From Thermoplasmata archaeon (lineage in GTDB: Archaea > Thermoplasmatota > Thermoplasmata > Thermoplasmatales > Thermoplasmataceae), in assembly GCA_021850835.1 (NCBI GenBank), contig JAJZKS010000002.1, positions 1 to 24,918 of the forward strand: a stretch of DNA of 24,918 nucleotides. Direction: 5' to 3'. Below are positions 15,522 to 22,212 of this stretch, piece by piece. The notes below the pieces were generated by a model. It was not told the origin of the DNA. It made no database searches and was given only the letters and a program-made list of their open reading frames with translations. Position numbers and translations under genes: made by a program. Within the stretch, counting starts at the first letter, position 1, and every line of letters begins with the position of its first letter.

Positions 15522-16174
15522 TCTGAATTGGTCAAACCAAAATCACATTTTTTCAATAATGGGCAACTTTTGCAGAGTGGCTTTGATCTGCAATACTCCT
15601 TTGCAAAGTTGACGATAAGGCCATGAAAATTCTTCAGTTTCTCCAGATCTTCGCCAACTGAATTGTTTACATATTTTTTGATTTCAGCAACAGTTGAGGC
15701 ATCCTTTACCCCCAGCCTTCCAAGAAGCCTTGTTGTATATTTGTCTACTACAAAAACCGGTTTATCAAGCGCATAGCAAAGAATGGCGTCCATGGTCTCC
15801 TGCCCTATGCCTTTAATGGGTTCCAGAAAATCCGCAAGTTTGCCAAGAGGCTCTCTCTTCATTGCTTCTATTCTACCAAAGCCCTGCAAAATTCTTGAGG
15901 AGACTTCAATGATGGTTCTTGCCTTCTGATTGTAGAAGCCTGAGCTTCTTATCATTCCTATCAGATCCGGTTTGTCCATGCCTGCAAGCTTTTCAAGCGA
16001 CATCAGCCCATGCTTTCTGATCCTGGACAGGGACTTTTCTACATTAGACCAAGCTGTGTTCTGGGTGAGTATTGCTCCCACAACTATTTCATCCTCTGAA
16101 TCACCCGGCCACCAGTGCATATTCCCATAAAGTGAATGAAGTTCCATATAAAGTGAAGATGCATCTATATTCAA
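15518..16174 (-). CDS. HhH-GPD DNA glycosylase with Fe-S cluster (endonuclease III-related, COG2231)
   Basis: A base-excision repair glycosylase of 218 aa. WWPGDSEDEIVVGAILTQNT (residues 21-40) is typical of the COG2231/MagIII-like branch. The helix-hairpin-helix is IKGIGQETMDAIL (about 119-131), and the catalytic aspartate is in VVDKYTTR (about 141-148). Endonuclease III has a lysine in the hairpin region for its lyase step; here the equivalent stretch is GIGQETM, so a monofunctional glycosylase, perhaps for alkylated bases, is more likely. Four cysteines near the C-terminus (CRSKPLCKSCPLLKKC) can hold a [4Fe-4S] cluster. The start is TTG at 16174, about 26 nt after a TATA box, so leaderless. 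Confidence 0.87.
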   Translation of the reverse strand: MNIDASSLYMELHSLYGNMHWWPGDSEDEIVVGAILTQNTAWSNVEKSLSRIRKHGLMSLEKLAGMDKPDLIGMIRSSGFYNQKARTIIEVSSRILQGFGRIEAMKREPLGKLADFLEPIKGIGQETMDAILCYALDKPVFVVDKYTTRLLGRLGVKDASTVAEIKKYVNNSVGEDLEKLKNFHGLIVNFAKEYCRSKPLCKSCPLLKKCDFGLTNSD

Positions 16175-16195
16175 GCAAAGCGGAATCTATCACTG

Positions 16196-16205
16196 CCATA
16201 TATGG
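16196..16205 (-). promoter_or_regulatory. TATA box for the COG2231 glycosylase gene
   Basis: The palindrome CCATATATGG is centred about 26 nt before the TTG at 16174, which settles the choice of this rare start codon. Confidence 0.6.
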
Positions 16206-16290
16206 TAACCTCTACAATTTTTATTGACTTTAAATTGGAGACCTATTGTTTCATTGCGACTATGCGCAATGTAACATTTTTGGAAAAACG

Positions 16291-16298
16291 TTTTTAAT
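16291..16298 (+). promoter_or_regulatory. TATA box for the fixCX-etfBA operon
   Basis: TTTTTAAT is centred about 25 nt before the ATG at 16319; no ribosome-binding site precedes that ATG, so the operon mRNA is probably leaderless. Confidence 0.6.
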
Positions 16299-16318
16299 TC
16301 ACTTTCGATGTCCCGCAT

Positions 16319-17611
16319 ATGAGTGAATTTGACGCCATTGTAGTGGGCGGAGGCCCCGCTGGCACTTCTGCTGCAATGAGATTGGCTGCAAACAAGCTTA
16401 ATGTTCTTCTAGTGGAGAAAGCCGATCCCCCGGGAAGCAAAAATGTTTCCGGAGGGGTACTCTGGGGCAATTCACTGGCTGGCGTTATGCCTGACTGGGA
16501 AAAGACTGCACCCCTCGAAAGGTTTGTTAAGTCAAAGGGAGTAGGCTTCCTGACGAAGGATTCCAGTATTGATATCAATTTCAGAAGTTCAAAATTCAGC
16601 GAAACCAAAACAGGTTATACAGTTCTAAGAACAAAGTTTGACCAGTTCCTTAACAAGAAAGCCAAGGATTCCGGAGCCACAGTTGTTACTGGAGTCACCG
16701 TGGACAAGCTCGCATTTGAAGGGAATAAGGTCATTGGCGTGGAGCAGGATGGGGACGTAATAACCTCGGACTCTGTAATCCTGGCAGAAGGGGCAAACCC
16801 AAGAGTGGCTATTGATTCGGGAATCAGGCCGCCGCTCAAGGACCAGGACGTGGCAATTGGAGTCAAGGAAGTAATAAAGCTTCCAGAAAAAACTATCAAC
16901 GACAGGTTCAATCTCAGGGAGAAGGAAGGATTTGCAGGAGAATATGTGCTTGGGTTCCTCGAGGGCGGAGTTGAAGCCGGAGGTTTCCTCTACACTAACA
17001 AGGACAGCATATCCCTTGGTGCCGTTATCTCAATGAAACATCTAAGGGAAAATAACAAAACATACTCATTTGACATCATAGAGCAGTTCAAGAACCACCC
17101 ATCAATCGCACCGCTCCTTGAAGATGGAAAGGTGGATGAGTACAGCGCCCATATGGTACAGGAGGGCGGCCTTGCGTCAATTCCCAAACTGTATGGAAAT
17201 GGATATATGATTGCCGGGGATGCAGCAGGCTTCTCATTCAGCAATGGGCTTATCCTGCAGGGAATGAACTATGCAATAGCATCCGGAATAGCTGCGGCAG
17301 ACACAATAGTGGAAGCGAAGGCAGGATCGGGGATTTCAGAACAGTCACTTTCAAAGTATGAGGAGAAACTCATGAACAGCTTCGTCCTCAAGGATATGCA
17401 CACTTTCAAAGGCATAGGGGACATAACCTGGGGAAGCCTTGTCCACCAGAAGATGCCAAACGTTCTAGAGAAAGTAATGCTTGGCCTTTTGATGGAGGAC
17501 GGCGAGCCAAAGAAACACATGAACCAGATAGTAAAGGAAGCCCTGAAATCCTCTGGGCTGAAGAGTTCAAAACTCCTGCTTGAGGGCTACAGGATGTATA
17601 GGAGGATGTAA
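16319..17611 (+). CDS. fixC: FixC-like electron transfer flavoprotein:quinone oxidoreductase
   Basis: An FAD-dependent dehydrogenase of 430 aa. The N-terminal dinucleotide fold shows VVGGGPAGTSAA (residues 8-19) and VLLVEKADPPGSKN (29-42); a second FAD-binding segment is YMIAGDAAGFSFSNGLILQG (about 297-316). In FixABCX complexes this subunit takes electrons from EtfAB and passes them to quinone at the membrane surface. It lacks the fused C-terminal ferredoxin domain of eukaryotic ETF-QO; that role falls to the separate FixX encoded one base downstream. Geranylgeranyl reductases share this fold, but linkage to fixX and etfBA identifies it as FixC. Confidence 0.93.
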   Translation: MSEFDAIVVGGGPAGTSAAMRLAANKLNVLLVEKADPPGSKNVSGGVLWGNSLAGVMPDWEKTAPLERFVKSKGVGFLTKDSSIDINFRSSKFSETKTGYTVLRTKFDQFLNKKAKDSGATVVTGVTVDKLAFEGNKVIGVEQDGDVITSDSVILAEGANPRVAIDSGIRPPLKDQDVAIGVKEVIKLPEKTINDRFNLREKEGFAGEYVLGFLEGGVEAGGFLYTNKDSISLGAVISMKHLRENNKTYSFDIIEQFKNHPSIAPLLEDGKVDEYSAHMVQEGGLASIPKLYGNGYMIAGDAAGFSFSNGLILQGMNYAIASGIAAADTIVEAKAGSGISEQSLSKYEEKLMNSFVLKDMHTFKGIGDITWGSLVHQKMPNVLEKVMLGLLMEDGEPKKHMNQIVKEALKSSGLKSSKLLLEGYRMYRRM

Positions 17612-17612
17612 G

Positions 17613-17894
17613 ATGAGCAACATGAAAATAGAAGACAGGCTATCTTTACTCAACTACAAAATTGACAAGAGCTATGCTCACATAACAGTCAAGCCGGACA
17701 TCTGCGAGATCTGCCCTGACCATTTCTGCACATTCGCCTGCCCGGCAAAATGCTACACGCTCATAGATGCAAAGCTGAATTTCAAGTATGAGGACTGCGT
17801 GGAATGCGGGACTTGTATAGTGGCCTGCTCACACGGAAGCGTCTCCTGGACAAATTCCAAAGGCGCGCACGGTGTCAAGTACAAGTATGGGTGA
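17613..17894 (+). CDS. fixX: FixX ferredoxin-like protein
   Basis: A 93-aa ferredoxin that partners FixC. Two cysteine groups are visible: C31, C34, C39 and C43-Pro, and C62, C65, C68 and C72 (CVECGTCIVAC), enough ligands for two [4Fe-4S] clusters, plus a spare C47. Whether both clusters form cannot be decided here, because many FixX proteins carry only one. The start is the ATG at 17613, placed by an excellent ribosome-binding site GGAGGATG at 17601-17608; the frame is open further upstream inside fixC. Its TGA stop lies within the GGTGATC ribosome-binding site of etfB, so translation is tightly coupled. Confidence 0.93.
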   Translation: MSNMKIEDRLSLLNYKIDKSYAHITVKPDICEICPDHFCTFACPAKCYTLIDAKLNFKYEDCVECGTCIVACSHGSVSWTNSKGAHGVKYKYG

Positions 17895-17899
17895 TCAAA

Positions 17900-18697
17900 A
17901 TGGCACTTGAACTCGTTGTTCTGATTAAGGTCGTTCCGGATGGAAAAGAAGTTTTTGTTGACCCGGTGAATTTCACCTTGAACAGGTCAATGGCTACAAA
18001 CGTTCTGAACCCGGCGGATGAGAATGCCCTCGAAGCTGCACTGAAGATAAAAGATGAACATGATGCGCGTATCACCGTCATGACCATGGCGCCACCATTT
18101 GCCGAGCCTTTCCTGCTCGAGTGCATGTCCAGGGGAGCTGACCAGGCTGTTCTCATCAGCGACAGGGCTGTTGCAGGTTCTGATACATATCCAACAAGCC
18201 TGACAGTGGCAGCTGCAATAAAGCATCTGGGCAAAGTAGACATCGTATTTGCAGGAGAGAAAACTTCTGACTCAAGCACAGGCCATGTTGGCCCGGGCGT
18301 TGCAGAGTTCCTGGAGGCTGAGCTCTCATCTTATTCAAGGTCATGCAAGTACGAGGATGGTTTCGTAATTGCAGAAAGGGAATTAGAAGAGGGGGTTGAG
18401 GTTGTAAAGATCCCCACGCCAGCTGTTGTTACAGTCATAACTGATTCAAACGTTCCACGAAGGGCAACATTGAGGAGGAAGCTTGATGCCCAGAAACAGG
18501 GCATAATCGTCTGGTCCCTCCAGGAGATCGGCCTCCCTGCCGACTGGGTTGGCCTGAGGTCATCCCCAACCGTTGTGAAAAAGATGCTTCCGTTCCCCGC
18601 AATTGAAAGAAAGAGCAAGGTGATCGAAGTGGACAAGATTGATGAATTCGTCAAAGAGCTTGTTGAAACTGGCATAATCAAGCAAGGGGGCAATTGA
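17900..18697 (+). CDS. etfB: Electron transfer flavoprotein, beta subunit (FixA)
   Basis: The 265-aa beta subunit of the flavoprotein heterodimer that accepts electrons from dehydrogenases or NADH. It begins MALELVVLIKVVPDGKEV; LNPADENALEAALKIKDEH (about 37-55) and AGEKTSDSSTGHVGPGVAEF (about 119-138) are the ETF-beta nucleotide-binding and subunit-interface segments. The ATG at 17900 is preceded by a full GGTGATC ribosome-binding site that overlaps the fixX stop. The frame extends upstream to 17804, but that part overlaps fixX and carries no ETF signal. Being in an operon with fixC and fixX suggests the bifurcating (FixAB) class; this is inference from context. Confidence 0.93.
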   Translation: MALELVVLIKVVPDGKEVFVDPVNFTLNRSMATNVLNPADENALEAALKIKDEHDARITVMTMAPPFAEPFLLECMSRGADQAVLISDRAVAGSDTYPTSLTVAAAIKHLGKVDIVFAGEKTSDSSTGHVGPGVAEFLEAELSSYSRSCKYEDGFVIAERELEEGVEVVKIPTPAVVTVITDSNVPRRATLRRKLDAQKQGIIVWSLQEIGLPADWVGLRSSPTVVKKMLPFPAIERKSKVIEVDKIDEFVKELVETGIIKQGGN

Positions 18698-18698
18698 A

Positions 18699-19745
18699 AT
18701 GACAGAAATGAAAAAGGCGGAGCCGCCGCAGGATGTTTCCGAATACAAAGGGGTCATGGTTTATCTTGACTCATTCAACAATTCACTTACAAGGGCAGCA
18801 CTTGAAATGGTGGGGGCAGGCAGGAAAATGGCTGACAAGACCAATGAGAAGCTCTATTGTGCTGTCATCGGCGAGAACACTAAGGGCATGGCTCAGGAAG
18901 CTGGCATGCATGGCTGTGATGAGGTCTATGGATTTGATTCAAAGGATCTTGCGATGTATAGGTCTAAGCCATTCAGTGATATCCTTGCTGGCCTGGTCCA
19001 CGAGAAGAAGCCAAACATCCTTATTGTTCCCGGCTCAAAGAACGGAAGGGACCTGGCCGCAAGAGTTGCGGTAAAGGTTAGGAGCGGGTTGACCGCAGAC
19101 TGCATGGATCTTGATGTTGAACCGGACACTAAAATCCTTCTTGCAAGGAGGCCAGACTATGGTGACAGCACCATGTCTGAGATAAGGTGCGAAAAGCACA
19201 GGCCACAGATGGCAACATCAAGGCCTGGGACATTTGCAACCCCTGATCCCGATCCAAAGAAAAAATTCCAGGTTGAAGTCAGGGAAGTAACGCTTGAGAA
19301 GAACCAGCTGAACGAAAACATCATTTCTTTCAACCTGAAAAATGAGGAAGACATCACAGGCTCAAAGGTGATCGTTTCCGGCGGCCTTGGAATGGGGAAA
19401 CCCGAAGGGCTTCAGCTCATAAAGAAACTTGCAGATATGCTTGGCGGTTCGGTTGGAGTTACAAGGCCCATTGCTGACCTCGGATGGATATCCAGGGAAC
19501 ACCAGGTTGGCCAGACAGGAGAGACTGTAAGGCCAAACCTCTACATAGCAGCAGGAATCTCAGGCCAGCCACAGCACATTGTGGGAATGATGGGCAGCAA
19601 GGTGGTTGTATCAATTAACAAGGACCCTGACGCGGAAATGAACAAGAATGCGGATTATGTCATCATCGGCGATCTTTATGAAGTCATTCCAAAGCTTATT
19701 GAGAGCATAGAGAGAGTCACTGGTGCACAACCCTCCCCTGCCTGA
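18699..19745 (+). CDS. etfA: Electron transfer flavoprotein, alpha subunit (FixB)
   Basis: The 348-aa alpha subunit, which binds FAD through its C-terminal domain. The N-terminal domain contains PNILIVPGSKNGRDLAARVA (about 105-124). The C-terminal FAD signature is clear: VIVSGGLGMGKPEG (about 225-238), GVTRPIADLGW, QVGQTGETVRPNLYIAAGIS and GQPQHIVGM. It starts one base after the etfB stop and ends the operon. With fixC, fixX and etfB it makes a complete set for moving electrons from NADH or acyl-CoA oxidation into the quinone pool, with possible energy-conserving reduction of ferredoxin. A strong hairpin overlaps its stop codon. Confidence 0.94.
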   Translation: MTEMKKAEPPQDVSEYKGVMVYLDSFNNSLTRAALEMVGAGRKMADKTNEKLYCAVIGENTKGMAQEAGMHGCDEVYGFDSKDLAMYRSKPFSDILAGLVHEKKPNILIVPGSKNGRDLAARVAVKVRSGLTADCMDLDVEPDTKILLARRPDYGDSTMSEIRCEKHRPQMATSRPGTFATPDPDPKKKFQVEVREVTLEKNQLNENIISFNLKNEEDITGSKVIVSGGLGMGKPEGLQLIKKLADMLGGSVGVTRPIADLGWISREHQVGQTGETVRPNLYIAAGISGQPQHIVGMMGSKVVVSINKDPDAEMNKNADYVIIGDLYEVIPKLIESIERVTGAQPSPA

Positions 19746-19790
19746 AGGCAGGTTCCCAAATTTATTATATTTGCCTGCCATTTTCTTTTG
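19737..19790 (+). terminator. Hairpin set after etfA with a T-rich tail
   Basis: A perfect 6-bp stem with a TGAA loop (CCTGCC 19737-19742, GGCAGG 19747-19752) encloses the etfA stop codon. A second copy of CCTGCC (19774-19779) could pair with the same GGCAGG instead and is followed by ATTTTCTTTTG, a terminator-like T-rich run. The second pairing and T-run overlap the promoter of the next small gene. Confidence 0.45.
19761..19771 (+). promoter_or_regulatory. TATA box for the 52-aa gene
   Basis: TTTATTATATT is centred about 25 nt before the TTG at 19791, the same geometry as at the larger genes in the window. Confidence 0.5.
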
Positions 19791-19949
19791 TTGAGAAAAG
19801 TAAAGGTTCTGCACCGTTATGTAAGGGGATCTGGGTTCACACTCGAGGAAATGGACAACTTCATGACCAAATACTCTGAAAATAACCCGGGTAAACAGGT
19901 TTTCTTTGACGGCGACAGATTTGCTATCTGCTGCATTCTGGAAAGATAA
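19791..19949 (+). CDS. Hypothetical small protein, 52 aa
   Basis: A short frame from TTG 19791 to TAA 19947-19949, on the same strand as and just after the etf operon. It reads MRKVKVLHRYVRGSGFTLEE, then MDNFMTKYSENNPGKQ and VFFDGDRFAICCILER. The composition looks like a real folded protein: an amphipathic helix, then a beta strand with DGDRF and a CC pair. A TATA box 25 nt upstream supports transcription, with a leaderless TTG start as elsewhere in this window. I do not recognise the family. The predicted beta ending (VFFDGDRFAICCILE) could suit a small ligand- or partner-binding fold, but no function can be assigned. Confidence 0.6.
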   Translation: MRKVKVLHRYVRGSGFTLEEMDNFMTKYSENNPGKQVFFDGDRFAICCILER

Positions 19950-19976
19950 AACGCATTTCCCCTGTCTATTGGTTTT

Positions 19977-20069
19977 TTAGCCAGGAATCCTCATGGGCTT
20001 CCTGTGGCCATGGCCCATTATGTTGTTTGGGTCCACTTCCTTCCATGCTTGGGACAGCGTCAGATAATG
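19977..20069 (-). pseudogene. Possible C-terminal remnant of a larger gene
   Basis: On the reverse strand, downstream of thrS, a frame closed upstream by a TGA (20070-20072) reads LTLSQAWKEVDPNNIM and then GHGHRKPMRIPG before TAA. The 'K..DPNNIM' pattern resembles the C-terminus of FAD-linked oxidases of the glycolate/lactate oxidase type, which often end near DPNGIMNPG. There is no start codon in a usual position. A second reverse frame is also open here, which weakens the case. The rest of 19950-20148 is AT-rich towards thrS and shows nothing else. Confidence 0.25.
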
Positions 20070-20148
20070 TCAGGGGAGAGGCTGTGTGCTCCAATACGAT
20101 AATAACAGGAGCAATATTGAAATTAAAAATAGAAAAAATTTGTTGGAA

Positions 20149-22167
20149 TTAAATAGTTTGGTCTATAACGCGGCCTTTTATCTCACTTTTCAGTGAGGCA
20201 ATGAATTCATCAAGTTTCAGCACATTCTGCTTATTGGACCTGTTTCTGACAGAGACCGTACCAGACTCTTCCTCCTTCTCTCCAACAACCACGATGTAAG
20301 ATGGCCTCCTTGGCCTGATGGTCTTGATTTTCTTGTTCATGGTTTCCTGGCTGTTGTCAAAGGTTGATCTGATTTCATTCCTGAGGAGTTCTTCATGGAC
20401 ATTCTTTGCATAGTCCTGGAATTTTTCACTCACAGGAACCACGTACACCTGAATTGGAGACATCCATGTGGGGAATTTGCCTGCATAGTTCTCAATGAGG
20501 ATCGCCATGAACCTTTCGTATGATCCAAATATTGCCCTGTGAAGCATTATGACACGGTCATGCTTGCTTTCGCTGTTTATGTAGTAAAGGCCGAAGTTTG
20601 TTGGCATGAAGAAGTCTACCTGTATGGTGGAAAGCTGCCACGATCTTCCTAGGGCGTCCCTAACGTGTACATCGATCTTTGGGCCGTAGAATGCAGCTTC
20701 TCCAGGGTTCTCTGTATAGGAAATCTCCTCCTCGTCCAGGGCCTGTCTCAGTTGATCTGTGGCCTGGTCCCATGTTGTGAAGTCAGGCTCAAGGTTTCTG
20801 GAGGAACAGTTCGGGCATGAAAGTTCCTCTGCCATCGAAGTTTTTCTGGCCTCCGCCTCTGTGCCGCAATCCCTGCACCTGTATGTGATGAGGTAGTTTT
20901 CCGGCGCTTCCTTGTCTATTACGCTGAGGTCAAATGTCAGGGATGGCTCTCCTAGTATTGTCGAATAGGTTTCCTTGATCATTGATATAATATCCTTGAT
21001 TTCAGAAATGATCTGGTCAAGCCTCAGGAATGCATGGCCATCATCCACAGTGAACATTCTTGGTCTTGTCAGTCCCCCCATTTCACCTGATTTTTCATAT
21101 CTGTAAACTGTGCCTGGCTCCGAGTATTTCACCGGGAGTTCCTTGTAACTCTTGGGTTCCCTAGCAAATATGGCAACATGGCCGGGGCAGTTCATGGGCT
21201 TAACCCCATAATTGTCACCATCTGGGAGGGTAAACAGGAACATGTTGGGCTTGTATTTTGCGTAATGGCCGGACTGTTTCCAGATGAGGTCCTTGAATAT
21301 GTGGGGGGTGGCAACTTCCTGCCAACCGTGGAGGGTGTTAAGGCTTCTCATGAAGTTTGTAAGCTCCTGTTTCAATGTGAATCCATTAGGTGTGTAGAAT
21401 GGAAATCCTGGTGCCCATTCAGAGTTGAAAACAAGCAGGTCCATTTCCTGGCCTATCTTCCTGTGATCCCTCTTCATGGCCTCTTCCCTGTTATGAAGGA
21501 ATTCCTTCAGGGACTTGTCGTCAGGGAAAGCTGTACCATAGATGCGCACCAGCATTGGCCTGTTCTCGTCCGCCTTGTAGTGCGTGCTTGCCACTGTCAG
21601 CAGCTTGATCGACCTGAGGAAACCCGTGGATGGAACATGCGGCCCCTTGCAGAAATCCACAAATTCTCCCTGCGAGTAGACTGTGGAATAGCCATTATCC
21701 TCTACGTTATCCATGATCTTGTCTATCTTGTAGGGATTGTGGGAGAACCTCTCAAGCAGATCCTTTTTTGAAAGCCTGTGCTTTTCGATCCTGAGATTCT
21801 TTGCAGCAAGGGCTTTCATCCTGCCTTCAATCTGTTCCAGTTCCTCCTGGTTCACTGGCTTCATGTCAATGTCGTAATAAAAGCCGTCCTCTGTTGGAGG
21901 GCCAGCATTAGGCCTGGCATCAGGGTATAATTCCAGTACTGCCTCTGCAAGAAGATGTGCGGCTGAGTGCCTTAAGACCTTCAATCCCTCTGTAGTCTCA
22001 GTGAAAACCGGCTGGATCTTAACATCTGCAGTGGGAGTGTCTCTTATGTCCATTTCCACGCCGTCTGCTATGACGGCCACTGCTCCTTTTATGCCGGCTT
22101 CCTTCAAGGACTCCTCGAAGGTTCTGTTGGCTTTTGCCACTAGTTTGTTTTCTTCTGCCTTTGGCAT
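20149..22167 (-). CDS. thrS: Threonyl-tRNA synthetase
   Basis: It charges tRNA-Thr. About 672 aa with the full bacterial-type layout: a reduced TGS domain (about 1-58), the editing domain with HSAAH (69-73) and CKGPH (175-179) that clears Ser-tRNA-Thr, the class II catalytic core, and the anticodon domain (about 570-674). The catalytic zinc ligands C329 (MNCPGH), H380 (DDGHAF) and H545 (MLHRAIFGSYERF) are all present. Numbers follow the longest frame (GTG 22173). An unusual zinc ribbon (C433, C436, C453, C456) is inserted in the catalytic core. I chose the ATG at 22167 because the TATA box at 22188-22195 lies about 24 nt before it. Confidence 0.95.
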   Translation of the reverse strand: MPKAEENKLVAKANRTFEESLKEAGIKGAVAVIADGVEMDIRDTPTADVKIQPVFTETTEGLKVLRHSAAHLLAEAVLELYPDARPNAGPPTEDGFYYDIDMKPVNQEELEQIEGRMKALAAKNLRIEKHRLSKKDLLERFSHNPYKIDKIMDNVEDNGYSTVYSQGEFVDFCKGPHVPSTGFLRSIKLLTVASTHYKADENRPMLVRIYGTAFPDDKSLKEFLHNREEAMKRDHRKIGQEMDLLVFNSEWAPGFPFYTPNGFTLKQELTNFMRSLNTLHGWQEVATPHIFKDLIWKQSGHYAKYKPNMFLFTLPDGDNYGVKPMNCPGHVAIFAREPKSYKELPVKYSEPGTVYRYEKSGEMGGLTRPRMFTVDDGHAFLRLDQIISEIKDIISMIKETYSTILGEPSLTFDLSVIDKEAPENYLITYRCRDCGTEAEARKTSMAEELSCPNCSSRNLEPDFTTWDQATDQLRQALDEEEISYTENPGEAAFYGPKIDVHVRDALGRSWQLSTIQVDFFMPTNFGLYYINSESKHDRVIMLHRAIFGSYERFMAILIENYAGKFPTWMSPIQVYVVPVSEKFQDYAKNVHEELLRNEIRSTFDNSQETMNKKIKTIRPRRPSYIVVVGEKEEESGTVSVRNRSNKQNVLKLDEFIASLKSEIKGRVIDQTI

Positions 22168-22187
22168 CGACACCTTAAAATAAATAC

Positions 22188-22195
22188 ATATAAAA
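22188..22195 (-). promoter_or_regulatory. TATA box for thrS
   Basis: Reverse-strand TTTATATG centred about 24 nt before the ATG at 22167. Confidence 0.6.
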
Positions 22196-22212
22196 GAGTT
22201 GAGAACAGATAT

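Noticed and set aside
21178..21771. 197-aa forward frame inside thrS
   Set aside because: Long but antisense to the conserved ThrRS core; no ribosome-binding site, promoter or family resemblance.
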